From assembly GCA_021286645.1 (NCBI GenBank), contig JAJTBZ010000064.1, positions 62,001-126,000 on the forward strand: a stretch of DNA of 64,000 bases, written 5' to 3'. Source of the DNA: Ignavibacteria bacterium (GTDB taxonomy: Bacteria; Bacteroidota; Ignavibacteria; Ignavibacteriales; Ignavibacteriaceae). Under the pieces are notes generated by a model. It saw nothing but the letters and a program-made list of their open reading frames with translations. It did not search any database and was not told where the DNA came from. Positions 8,741 through 17,487 of the stretch are shown here, in pieces (positions within the stretch are counted from its first letter, which is position 1; each line of letters opens with the position of its first letter). The position numbers and the translations under genes are program-made.

Positions 8741-10723
8741 ATGAAAAAAGTGTTGTTATCCCTTTTAGGAATCTCTGGCATGTTGTTCCTTGCAGGCTGT
8801 TTAGGCAGCAACGCGGGAGTAGTTGCTAAATTTGGTGATGAAAAGATCAGCTATACAGAGTACCAGGATGCATATACTAAAAATTTCGGAATAATGCCTA
8901 CAAGTGATTCAGTTGATGCTTCCAAAGCATTCCTGAAGCTTTATACCAATTTCAAAATGAAACTGGCAGATGCAAAAGCACGTGGATTCGAGAAAAACGT
9001 TGATTTGCAAAATGAACTGCTGGATTATAAAAAGAAAATTGGCGTAACATATTTGTTGGATAGAAAACTTGTTGAACCCAATCTTCACAGATTATGGGAA
9101 CTGAGAAAAAATGAATATCGCGTAAGCCATATTATGTTTAGACCTGATAGTTCAGGTGAAGCTAAACTACTCGTAAAAGCAAATGCAATTCTTGACAGCA
9201 TTATTAAATTTGGCAAACCATTTGAAGAAATGGCCCGTAAATATTCTCAGGATAACTATTCTGCAAAATTGGGTGGCGATGTTTTCTTCTTCACACCGCT
9301 TTTATTACGCGCGCCTGAATTTGAAGAAGCCTATATCAGCACTCCTGTAGGCGGTGTTTATCCTGCAGTGGTAAAAACCCAATTCGGGTGGCATATTATT
9401 AAGGTTACCGAAAAGAAAGTTCGTGTCCCGCAGATTAGAGCAAGCCATATTATGGCAATGTTCTCTAACGAGGCCGGAAAGATTGATACTGTTCGTGCAA
9501 AACAACATATTGATTCGGTCTATCAGATGCTGCAAAATGGCGGTAACTTTGAAGAAATTGCCAAAAAATATTCCGAAGATCGTTCAACCGCAGTTAACGG
9601 CGGTGATTTGAACTTCTTTGAACGACGGATGATGGTGCCTGAATTTGATGTGGCGGCATTTAACCTGAAAAAAGGCGAAATTTCCGGAATAGTGAGAACT
9701 ATGTACGGTTATCATATCATTAAAATAACCGACCAGAAACCTTATCCGAAATATGAAGATGATAAAGAAGCTTTAAAAGGTAATTATCAGATGTATCGCT
9801 ATCAGGGCGATTATGATACATTAGCCAAGGCTTCCAAAACACGTCATGGATATATGGAAAATGCAGAAGGTATTAATGCATTTGTAAAGGCAGCAGGCGA
9901 TACAAGTAAATTCGTCTTTGATGTGCAGAAAAATTCATGGTATAATACTGTTAGGTCAACCGTTTTATTTAACTTAAATGGCGCGGCTTATACAGTTGAT
10001 TCATTATTTAATTTCGCTTTATCTATACCTGAAACCAACGCACGCGAAATCAGCAAAGCAACGGTAACAACGGGTTTGAAAAAATATACTGATCAATTAG
10101 CCATTGAAGCGGAAGCACTGGATTTGCCAAAAGTTAATCCGGAATTTGCCAGCCTCATGGAAGATTACAAAAATGGTATCTTTATTTTCAAACTTCAGGA
10201 AGAAGAAGTATGGAATAAAATCCAGCTGGATAGCGCAAAATTAGTAGCTTATTACAATGCCAATAAGGATTCATATAAATGGAGCGACCGCGTATCATAC
10301 GTTGAGTTATTCTTCCGTGGTGATTCTGCAACAGTAGCAGATTATCAGAAAAGGTTGAAAGCCGGTGAACCATTGGATTCTTTGGCTGCTAAATACACAC
10401 AGCGTGCCGGCATGCAGGAAAAAGCCGGTCTCGTAGAATTAACTGAAGTTGATCAAAGCGATATTTCGAAAGCAGCTGCCAAGTTAGTTAACCCCGGTGA
10501 TATTTCACCTATCATCAACAATGAAGGTGGTATGTCGATTGTAAAATTGGTTAAAAAAGAAGCAGCACGCGTTAAAACATTTGAAGAAGCAAAAGCTGAA
10601 GTTTCCGGTGCATACCAGGAACAGGAAGCGAAGCGTTTAGAAGAAGCTTACCTGCAAACTTTGCAGAAAAAATATGAACCGACTTTCTATTATGATAATT
10701 TACAAAAGCCGGTTACAAAATAG
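8741..10723 (+). CDS. Lipoprotein with two parvulin (PpiC) domains, PpiD/SurA-like prolyl isomerase
   Basis: 660 residues. The lipobox L-A-G-C near residue 20 suggests a lipid anchor. An N-terminal SurA/PpiD-like helical chaperone region is followed by two parvulin rotamase domains at roughly residues 125-225 and 230-340. Each starts with S-H-I-M and contains the G-G-D and F-G-W-H-I-I or Y-G-Y-H-I-I signatures. A long C-terminal region has another helical part. It should assist folding of exported and outer-membrane proteins. I chose ATG 8741 (M-K-K-V-L-L) over an upstream ATG at 8723, since GGAGAA at 8725-8730 precedes it and it gives a clean signal peptide. The next gene overlaps its 3' end. 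Confidence 0.85.
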   Translation: MKKVLLSLLGISGMLFLAGCLGSNAGVVAKFGDEKISYTEYQDAYTKNFGIMPTSDSVDASKAFLKLYTNFKMKLADAKARGFEKNVDLQNELLDYKKKIGVTYLLDRKLVEPNLHRLWELRKNEYRVSHIMFRPDSSGEAKLLVKANAILDSIIKFGKPFEEMARKYSQDNYSAKLGGDVFFFTPLLLRAPEFEEAYISTPVGGVYPAVVKTQFGWHIIKVTEKKVRVPQIRASHIMAMFSNEAGKIDTVRAKQHIDSVYQMLQNGGNFEEIAKKYSEDRSTAVNGGDLNFFERRMMVPEFDVAAFNLKKGEISGIVRTMYGYHIIKITDQKPYPKYEDDKEALKGNYQMYRYQGDYDTLAKASKTRHGYMENAEGINAFVKAAGDTSKFVFDVQKNSWYNTVRSTVLFNLNGAAYTVDSLFNFALSIPETNAREISKATVTTGLKKYTDQLAIEAEALDLPKVNPEFASLMEDYKNGIFIFKLQEEEVWNKIQLDSAKLVAYYNANKDSYKWSDRVSYVELFFRGDSATVADYQKRLKAGEPLDSLAAKYTQRAGMQEKAGLVELTEVDQSDISKAAAKLVNPGDISPIINNEGGMSIVKLVKKEAARVKTFEEAKAEVSGAYQEQEAKRLEEAYLQTLQKKYEPTFYYDNLQKPVTK

Positions 10724-11531
10724 TTTTCTTTTTGTGATTTTTATTGCCGCACTCCTGTTACAGGGGTGCGGTGATAAACCGAAAAGAACGAATTATCTGG
10801 CACGTGTTAACGATTCATATCTGACTGAAGAAGAGTTCATGGCTTTATATGACTCTTCATTAGCCTCCTCTCCGACTGCCCGCCATGAATTATATCAACG
10901 CTGGATTCGCACCGAATTGCTATATCAGAAAGCTCTGAAAGAGGGAATACTCGAAAAAACAGATTTCCACTATATGATGGAACGCTCCAAAAAGGAACTT
11001 GCCGCTGCTTTGCTATTGAAAAGAATTGGAGACGATCAAAATTTCGACTGTTCTGATGAAGAATTACATTCTTTCTATGCAGAACATAAGGATGAATTCA
11101 GGGTAAATGAACAAAGTTATTTATATAATATCGTAGTATGTTCATCGGAACGAAAAGCCGAGCAGCTTCGGCAAACTTCAATTGCCAATGGATGGGTTGC
11201 AATTGTTAAAGCCGCTCGTGAAGACAAGGATATTGGGCTTTATACGAACAATTTTAAATATATTTATGAAATTGAAACCGGAATGATGCAACGGCTGATT
11301 ACCACCATGATGGAGTGCGAAACTTCGATAGTGTTTGGCACAGCACCCGGTAAATATGCCTTTGTGTACCTGAAAAATTCTTTTTCTCCCGGGGCGCTTC
11401 CTTCAATTGATGTGCTGCGGAAAATTATTAGCCGCCGTGTTATTGAAAAAAAGAAAGCAGATTATATAGATAAATATATCCGTGACTTATATACGGGTAG
11501 TAAAATTGATATGGAAAACCCTGATTATTAG
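10692..11531 (+). CDS. SurA-N-like lipoprotein, degenerate parvulin family member
   Basis: About 279 residues. A signal peptide ends at the lipobox L-L-Q-G-C. The body resembles the N-terminal helical chaperone part of SurA/PpiD proteins (A-R-V-N-D-S-Y-L-T-E-E-E-F). The region where a parvulin domain would lie lacks the S-H-I and G-G-D-L-G signatures, so isomerase activity is unlikely. The start is uncertain: ATG 10692 and ATG 10674 are both in frame, both overlap the upstream gene, and neither has a clear ribosome site. It is sandwiched between two active-looking parvulin genes, so it probably acts as a partner chaperone in the same pathway. Confidence 0.7.
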   Translation: MIIYKSRLQNSFLFVIFIAALLLQGCGDKPKRTNYLARVNDSYLTEEEFMALYDSSLASSPTARHELYQRWIRTELLYQKALKEGILEKTDFHYMMERSKKELAAALLLKRIGDDQNFDCSDEELHSFYAEHKDEFRVNEQSYLYNIVVCSSERKAEQLRQTSIANGWVAIVKAAREDKDIGLYTNNFKYIYEIETGMMQRLITTMMECETSIVFGTAPGKYAFVYLKNSFSPGALPSIDVLRKIISRRVIEKKKADYIDKYIRDLYTGSKIDMENPDY

Positions 11532-11620
11532 GTTTTAGGCGGCGCATTTAGCGTAGTTGAATATCAAAAAAATGCAGTAAATTAGTTGATTAGATTTAAG
11601 AAGAAAAAAGTGAAAGTACA

Positions 11621-12892
11621 ATGAAACGTCTGATAATTACGATATTTTTGTTTTTTACCGCTATTGGCTTTGCTCAGGAGACTCTTGATAGGGTTGTGGC
11701 AATAGTCGATAATGAAATTATTATGAAAAGCGAGCTGGATTTCCAGGTGAGCTTAATGATATCCCAGAAAAAAGCAAAAGCCGATACCCCTGAATTACGC
11801 CGTACTATATTAAATAGCATTATCGAAGAAAAATTAGTTTATGCCCAGGGACTTATCGATTCAGTAGTCGTTTCTGAGGAAGATGTTGCCCGTCAGATCG
11901 ATTATCAGGTAAATGTACTTACACAGCAATATGGCTCAAAAGAAAAAATTGAGCAAATGTACAATATGAGTATCGAGAAAATTCGCCGTGAATTGCGCGA
12001 TAACGTGAAAAAGGAAATTATGATTCAGCGCGTTCAGGAGAAAAAATTTGGGCAAATGGAATCTTCCCGCAGAGAAGTAGAAGACTTTTTCTACCGCTTC
12101 CGTGATAGCTTGGGTGTAATACCCGAAAAAATGAAAATATCGCATATATTCAGGAATCCAAAAACTTCAAGTGAATTGAAAAATAAATACCGTCTTCAGG
12201 CAGAAGCCATACTCGATAGTATAAAGAAGGGAGCTGATTTTGCAGCGTTAGCAAAATCTGTTTCTGAAGATCCGGGAAGCGCCTCGCATGGCGGTGACCT
12301 TGGGTTTGTAAAACGCGGTATATTCTACCCTGAATTTGAAGCAGCCGCTTTCGCGTTGCAGGTTAATGAATTTTCACCTGTTACCGAATCGCCGGCAGGT
12401 TATCATATAATTCAATTGTTGGAAAGACGCGGCGATGCAGTTCATACACGTCATATACTGATTAAAGTTAAGGCCGATGACGAGGCTGATTTGCATGCAA
12501 TTGAGTTCCTGAGCGCTGTACGCGACAGTATTGTTCGTAAAGTAGATACATTCGGGGAATTCGCTAAAAAATATAGCGACGATGAAGAAACTTCTGCTTT
12601 TGGCGGCGTGCTTGGGAATTTCTATCTGGAACAGATGGATAAAAACCTGTTAGATATTGTTGCTAAAATGAAGGATGGTGATATCTCTTTCCCGAAACGT
12701 GTCGATTACTCACGCGGTAAATACGGGTATCATATTGTTTGTCTTGAAAAGCGTGTTGAACAACATCAGCCGGATCTTAGTGTAGACTTTACTGATATAA
12801 AGAAACTTGCCGATGAGTATAAACGTCAGCAGCTTTATAAAAAATGGATGGAAGAACTGAAAGCAAAAATTTTCTGGGAAATAAAAATATAA
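11621..12892 (+). CDS. surA: Periplasmic peptidyl-prolyl isomerase, SurA-like
   Basis: 423 residues with a cleavable signal peptide ending F-A-Q. Next comes the SurA N-terminal segment (V-V-A-I-V-D-N-E-I-I-M-K-S-E-L) and two parvulin domains at roughly residues 170-275 and 280-390. The first has S-H-I-F, S-H-G-G-D-L-G-F and A-G-Y-H-I-I; the second has R-H-I-L, F-G-G-V-L-G and Y-G-Y-H-I-V. SurA escorts unfolded outer-membrane proteins across the periplasm. The architecture and length match SurA of Gram-negative bacteria. It is followed at 21 bases by a MoxR ATPase gene, so the transcript may continue. Confidence 0.9.
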   Translation: MKRLIITIFLFFTAIGFAQETLDRVVAIVDNEIIMKSELDFQVSLMISQKKAKADTPELRRTILNSIIEEKLVYAQGLIDSVVVSEEDVARQIDYQVNVLTQQYGSKEKIEQMYNMSIEKIRRELRDNVKKEIMIQRVQEKKFGQMESSRREVEDFFYRFRDSLGVIPEKMKISHIFRNPKTSSELKNKYRLQAEAILDSIKKGADFAALAKSVSEDPGSASHGGDLGFVKRGIFYPEFEAAAFALQVNEFSPVTESPAGYHIIQLLERRGDAVHTRHILIKVKADDEADLHAIEFLSAVRDSIVRKVDTFGEFAKKYSDDEETSAFGGVLGNFYLEQMDKNLLDIVAKMKDGDISFPKRVDYSRGKYGYHIVCLEKRVEQHQPDLSVDFTDIKKLADEYKRQQLYKKWMEELKAKIFWEIKI

Positions 12893-12913
12893 CAGAGCGT
12901 AAATCTGAATACC

Positions 12914-13900
12914 ATGAATACAAAACACCCGGATATTGAATTAGCAGGCAAGTTTACCGATTCGGTAAAAACACTTCGAGCTGAAATTGGAAAAGTTATT
13001 ATTGGCCAGGATGAGATAGTTCAACAATTAATTATCTCTCTATTGGCGCGGGGGCATTGTCTTCTTGTCGGAGTTCCAGGTTTGGCAAAAACTTTGCTTA
13101 TTAAAACACTTGCCGATGTGCTTGATCTTCAATTTAGGAGAATTCAATTTACGCCGGATTTAATGCCCAGTGATATAACGGGTACAGAACTTATCGACGA
13201 AGACCCGGTAACCAGGAAAAGGAGTTTCCATTTCGTTCCCGGACCGGTTTTTGCCAACGTAATATTAGCCGATGAAATAAACAGGACACCGCCGAAAACA
13301 CAAAGTGCTTTATTGGAAGCAATGCAGGAGCACAGGGTAACTGCTTCGGGAAAAACATATCAGTTGCAGGAACCGTTTTTTGTTTTGGCTACCCAGAACC
13401 CCATTGAACAGGAAGGGACCTACCCGTTACCCGAGGCGCAGCTTGACAGGTTCATGTTTAATCTATGGCTGGGGCATCCGGGGTTTGAAGAAGAAAAGCT
13501 TATTGTACAACAAACCACCAGTGACTATCGACCGGAATTGCAAAAAGTTCTCTCGGCAGATGAGTTGATTCAGTATCAGGATTTAATACGTAAAGTTCCT
13601 GTGGCTGATAACGTGGTAGATTATGTCGTTAGAGTGGTTTCCAGTACCCGCCCGTCTGCCACACAGATACCGTTTATAAAAGAGTGGGTTCGGTGGGGCG
13701 CCGGCCCGAGGGCTTCCCAGTATTTAATACTCGCTGCAAAGGCATATGCTCTGCTAGAGGGACGATATACGCCGGATATAAGCGACGTGCAAAAGAGTTT
13801 ACTGCCAGTATTAAGGCATAGAATTATAACCAACTTCAATGCTGAAGCCGAGGGTATTGGCAGTGCCGATATAATTGAACGCTTGATTAAAGCTCTTTAG
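12914..13900 (+). CDS. MoxR-family AAA+ ATPase
   Basis: A 328-residue AAA+ ATPase. Walker A is G-V-P-G-L-A-K-T (53-60), Walker B ends at D-E (120-121), and A-T-Q-N-P-I-E-Q-E-G-T-Y-P-L-P-E-A is the MoxR signature. MoxR proteins act as chaperones for complexes containing von Willebrand-type proteins, usually encoded beside a DUF58 gene. Here the only DUF58 gene in the window lies about 23 kb away at 36562-37467, so the usual pair is split. The gene sits 20 bases before an MlaF-like ABC ATPase and after surA. Confidence 0.92.
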   Translation: MNTKHPDIELAGKFTDSVKTLRAEIGKVIIGQDEIVQQLIISLLARGHCLLVGVPGLAKTLLIKTLADVLDLQFRRIQFTPDLMPSDITGTELIDEDPVTRKRSFHFVPGPVFANVILADEINRTPPKTQSALLEAMQEHRVTASGKTYQLQEPFFVLATQNPIEQEGTYPLPEAQLDRFMFNLWLGHPGFEEEKLIVQQTTSDYRPELQKVLSADELIQYQDLIRKVPVADNVVDYVVRVVSSTRPSATQIPFIKEWVRWGAGPRASQYLILAAKAYALLEGRYTPDISDVQKSLLPVLRHRIITNFNAEAEGIGSADIIERLIKAL

Positions 13901-13920
13901 AAAAATTACAGGCAATTACC

Positions 13921-14655
13921 ATGATTGAAATTTCTAACCTACAAAAAAGCTTCGGCAGTAAACAGGTATTACGCGGAGTTGATTTGACAATTCGCGATGG
14001 CGAGACGATGGTTATTGTTGGAAGAAGCGGTTGTGGTAAAAGTGTAATGCTCAAGCATATCGTGGGTTTGCTTTCACCCGACGCCGGGTACGTAAAGGTA
14101 GAAGGCAATATAATTAATACGTTGTCGCAAAAAGAGCTGTACGAAATACGTAAAAAATTTGGATTCCTGTTTCAGAGCGGGGCGCTATTCGATTCTATGT
14201 CGGTTGAGGAAAATGTTGCTCTACCTTTGGTAGAAGCCGAAATACAACCCGGCCTGGCCGAAATAGAAATTGCGGTAGCTGAGAAACTTGAATTGGTCGG
14301 TTTACCAGGTATTCAGAAATTACGGCCTTCAGAGCTCTCCGGGGGGATGCGTAAGAGGGTCGGTTTGGCGCGGGCTCTTGTTACTAACCCCAATTATATT
14401 CTGTATGATGAGCCTACAACCGGCTTAGATCCCATTATGTCAGATTCAATTGACAATCTTATAAAAGATGTTGCATCAAAAGTAAAAGCAACTGCTATTG
14501 TAGTAACCCATGATATGTTTAGCGTGAAAAACGTGGCAGATCGTGTGGCTATGATGCATGAGGGGCGGGTATATTTTACCGGCAAACCCGAGGAGTTGCT
14601 GAATTCATCCGATCCTATTATTTATGAGTTTATTAAACGAACAGAAACTCTTTAG
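13921..14655 (+). CDS. ABC transporter ATP-binding protein, MlaF/Ttg2A type
   Basis: A 244-residue ABC ATPase. Walker A is G-R-S-G-C-G-K-S (34-41), the Q-loop is F-Q-S-G-A-L-F-D-S, the signature is L-S-G-G-M-R-K-R-V and Walker B ends D-E-P-T-T-G-L-D-P. The Q-loop and signature wording are typical of MlaF, the ATPase of the MlaFEDB system that moves phospholipids between membranes. No MlaE permease or MCE-domain MlaD gene is adjacent, so the partners must be elsewhere. It is probably the last gene of the run that starts with the chaperones. Confidence 0.85.
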   Translation: MIEISNLQKSFGSKQVLRGVDLTIRDGETMVIVGRSGCGKSVMLKHIVGLLSPDAGYVKVEGNIINTLSQKELYEIRKKFGFLFQSGALFDSMSVEENVALPLVEAEIQPGLAEIEIAVAEKLELVGLPGIQKLRPSELSGGMRKRVGLARALVTNPNYILYDEPTTGLDPIMSDSIDNLIKDVASKVKATAIVVTHDMFSVKNVADRVAMMHEGRVYFTGKPEELLNSSDPIIYEFIKRTETL

Positions 14656-15006
14656 CAGTCCAATCCGGTAATACCATAGTAACAGCGAATTAAATAATGC
14701 ACACTTACTTGCAGAGTGCAGTATATATAATCTTTCCACTTTATTGGCAAATTTCATTCATATTATTTACGAAATAAGAAAAAGACTTCTTGGTTTTTAG
14801 AAGTAATGAATAGTAAGTGAGAAAAAAAATCTCATTATTCATGAAAAAAAAATCTGTTTTTGATAATTGTTGAAAATCGCAACACTAAAGAAAAATCCCT
14901 ATAACATTATATAATTAAATGCTTTATGGCGATTGGATTTTCCTTCCTGCTTAGTAAATAGTCATTTTCGATACATGTAGCAATACAAGAGCAAAAAACT
15001 GGTAAT
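14656..15006. other. Gene-free region with possible upstream activator site
   Basis: About 350 AT-rich bases with no gene. It contains the inverted repeat TGTTG-N7-CAACA at 14868-14884 (mid-stretch), roughly 150 bases before the expected start of the sigma-54 transcript. That distance is typical of enhancer sites for sigma-54 activators. A weak TGCAC...GTGCA repeat lies near 14700-14720. Confidence 0.4.
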
Positions 15007-15022
15007 TGGCACGCTAAATGCT
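15007..15022 (+). promoter_or_regulatory. Sigma-54 (RpoN) promoter of the hydrogenase/sensor operon
   Basis: TGGCACG-CTAA-ATGCT keeps the invariant GG (15008-15009) and GC (15020-15021) with the required 10-base interval, and only one core mismatch to TGGCACG-N4-TTGCT. Expected transcription start is near 15033, 45 bases before the kinase start codon. No NtrC-type activator is encoded in the window. Confidence 0.8.
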
Positions 15023-15077
15023 TATGTAAGTTGTATATCAGGTTTCAGAAATTCAATAATCTCGAAATGAATCCTAT

Positions 15078-17069
15078 ATGGAAGGCGTAATTAGCACCAA
15101 ACCAGATCGATGCCGCAGATGTTACGGATGTATCCGTGAATGTCCGGCCAAAGCAATCAGAGTTGTTAACGGACAAGCTTTGATTATGCAGGATCGGTGC
15201 ATTGTATGCGGGCATTGTGTAAAAGTATGTTCGCAGCAGGCAAAAGGAGTAAAATCGACCAATACCCTGGAATTCCTCGAGAGAATACAGCAAGGCACCG
15301 CGGTAGCATTAGTAGCTCCCTCGTTTGCAGCTTCGTGGCCAGAAAATTACCGAAAATTACCCGCTGCTTTACGAAAACTTGGTTTTTCTATGGTAATGGA
15401 AACAGCGTTTGGCGCCGATCTTATCAGCCCGTTATATGCTGAAGAAATAAGCAATAACCCCGCGGAAACCATTATTAGCAGCAGCTGCCCGGCTGTTTGC
15501 CACTATATTGAGAAATACTATCCGAAACTTGTTCCGAACCTGGCCAAAATTGTATCACCGATGATTGCCATGGGGCGATATGTTAAACAGGTTTATGGAA
15601 AAGAACATATAATTGTGTTTTTCGGCCCCTGTATTGCAAAAAAAGTTGAAGGCAGGGATCCGCAGGTAGAAGGCGTTATTGATGAAGTTTTTACTTTTGC
15701 TGAATTAAAGAATATCCTGAACGAAAATGCTCTTAACCTGGATGATTTAGAAGATTCGAATTTCGATCCGCCACATGCCAATTTAGGGAAAGTATATCCG
15801 TTGGCAGGCGGCCTGTTAAAAACAGCTGATATTTCTATTGACCTTATGGAAAAAGAAATTTTAGTAGTTGAAGGGAAGAGCAAAGTAATTGAGTTATTTG
15901 AAGAGTTGAAGGATAACCAGATTAATGCACGCTTTATTGATGTATTATTCTGTGAAGGCTGCATTAGCGGACCAGGAATTGATAGTTCGTTAAATCATTA
16001 TTCACGCCGTGAAAAAGTTATCGAGTTCGTTCAGGACAGTATTAACCTTGTTGATAAAAAAGTTTGGAAAAGTAATCTGTACAATAGCCGCGATCTGCAA
16101 CTGGAACGCGAGTTCGAAAGCAGACAGGTATATTCTGAATACGTCTCGGATGAAGATTTGACCACAATCCTGGCTTCGATAAATAAACATACCGATCGTG
16201 ATCGATTAAATTGTGGAGCTTGCGGGTATTTAACCTGTAAAGAGTTTGCCATATCGGTTGGTAAAGGACTTGCCGAGCGGCAGATGTGTTTGCCATTTTT
16301 GATTGATGAGCTACAAAACGCTTACGAGGATTTGCGGTCTACACAGGAACAATTACACTCGGCTGAAAAACTGGCATCAATTGGGCAGTTAGCGGCCGGA
16401 ATAGCTCACGAAATTAATAATCCATTAGGTACTATTATGCTCTATGCTTCGCTGGTTAAGCGTCAGGTGGAACGACTTGAGGCAGCAGGGGGGTCAGGGC
16501 AGGATTTGCAAACAATTATTAATGAAGCCAACCGTTGCAAGAACATAGTAGCTAACCTGCTAAACTTTGCACGCCAGGGTAAGCTTTCGTTATTGCAGTT
16601 TGATCTGTTCGATCTGCTTACTCAAATGATAAAAAAGCTTAAACCGCATCCTGCTTTTGCCGGTGTAAAAGTTGAAATGCATCACGAAGCAAATGATACG
16701 AGTCTGGAAGCTGATAAGGATCAATTAGAACAGGTTTTCCTGAATTTACTTATGAATGCTGCCGAAGCGATGGAAGGCAGAGAAAACCGAAAAATTACAA
16801 TTGTTATCGAAGAACAGCATGAATCTTTAGTTGTGAAGGTAACAGATACTGGTTGTGGGATTCCCAAGGAAAACGCGGGAAAAATTTTCACACCGTTTTT
16901 TACAACGAAAAAAATTGGGAAGGGAACCGGATTGGGTATGGCAATAGCTTATGGTATCATCAAAATGCACAAAGGTGATATCAATTTTGAAAGCCAGCCG
17001 GAACAAGGGACGACCTTTTTCGTCCGTCTTCCAAAAGTAATTACACTTTCTGAATCTTTAATTAATTAG
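15078..17069 (+). CDS. Histidine kinase with ferredoxin and [FeFe]-hydrogenase-like sensory domains
   Basis: 663 residues, cytoplasmic, with no membrane segment. In order: two [4Fe-4S] motifs (Cys12/15/18/22 and Cys41/44/47/51); a hydrogenase large-subunit-like domain (about 75-310) with L1-like S-S-S-C-P-A-V at 134-140, L2-like G-P-C-I-A-K-K at 183-189 and L3-like C-E-G-C-I-S-G at 292-298; a four-cysteine Fe-S domain (Cys379/382/387/404); then HisKA (H-E-I-N-N-P-L, phosphoacceptor His444) and the ATP-binding domain (G-T-G-L-G-M-A). The proton-relay cysteine of L1 is Ser136, so sensing rather than turnover is likely. It probably reports redox state or H2. A sigma-54 promoter lies just upstream, and regulators and the hydABC-type hydrogenase follow. 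Confidence 0.9.
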   Translation: MEGVISTKPDRCRRCYGCIRECPAKAIRVVNGQALIMQDRCIVCGHCVKVCSQQAKGVKSTNTLEFLERIQQGTAVALVAPSFAASWPENYRKLPAALRKLGFSMVMETAFGADLISPLYAEEISNNPAETIISSSCPAVCHYIEKYYPKLVPNLAKIVSPMIAMGRYVKQVYGKEHIIVFFGPCIAKKVEGRDPQVEGVIDEVFTFAELKNILNENALNLDDLEDSNFDPPHANLGKVYPLAGGLLKTADISIDLMEKEILVVEGKSKVIELFEELKDNQINARFIDVLFCEGCISGPGIDSSLNHYSRREKVIEFVQDSINLVDKKVWKSNLYNSRDLQLEREFESRQVYSEYVSDEDLTTILASINKHTDRDRLNCGACGYLTCKEFAISVGKGLAERQMCLPFLIDELQNAYEDLRSTQEQLHSAEKLASIGQLAAGIAHEINNPLGTIMLYASLVKRQVERLEAAGGSGQDLQTIINEANRCKNIVANLLNFARQGKLSLLQFDLFDLLTQMIKKLKPHPAFAGVKVEMHHEANDTSLEADKDQLEQVFLNLLMNAAEAMEGRENRKITIVIEEQHESLVVKVTDTGCGIPKENAGKIFTPFFTTKKIGKGTGLGMAIAYGIIKMHKGDINFESQPEQGTTFFVRLPKVITLSESLIN

Positions 17070-17074
17070 GATAT

Positions 17075-17479
17075 ATGATGGAATACAAAAGAACAATATT
17101 AGTAGTCGATGATGACCCGGATATTGTAAATCAGGTACAAGTTATGCTCGAAGCCAGTGGCTACAAAGTATTAACAGCTGACTCAAGTAGAGAAGCATTG
17201 GAAATATTTAACAGAGAAAAACCCGATGCAATTGTAACTGACCTTATGATGGAAGAAATGGATTCAGGTTTTATGCTGAACTACCATGTAAAGAAAACCG
17301 AGCACGGAAAGAAAATTCCGGTAATCATGATGACCGCTGCGGCTCATGTAACCGGCTATAAGTTTGATGCATATACGTCCGATGAAAAAGACTGGCTCAA
17401 ATGCGATGCTTTGTTAAATAAACCTATCTCAATTGAAGAGTTAATCTCGAAAATTGAGAGTTTTTACGAGGTTAATTAA
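17075..17479 (+). CDS. Single-domain response regulator
   Basis: A 134-residue receiver domain with no output domain. The acidic pocket is D-D-D (12-14), the acceptor is Asp56 in V-T-D-L-M-M, the switch Thr is in M-M-T-A-A and the conserved Lys116 is in N-K-P-I-S. It starts 5 bases after the hydrogenase-like kinase gene, so it is the obvious phosphorylation partner. The acceptor loop reads M-D-S-G-F-M-L rather than the usual M-D-G-x-E-L, a feature shared with the second stand-alone receiver at 19041. With no DNA-binding domain it must act by protein contact or as a phosphate shuttle. Confidence 0.9.
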   Translation: MMEYKRTILVVDDDPDIVNQVQVMLEASGYKVLTADSSREALEIFNREKPDAIVTDLMMEEMDSGFMLNYHVKKTEHGKKIPVIMMTAAAHVTGYKFDAYTSDEKDWLKCDALLNKPISIEELISKIESFYEVN

Positions 17480-17487
17480 TAATTACC

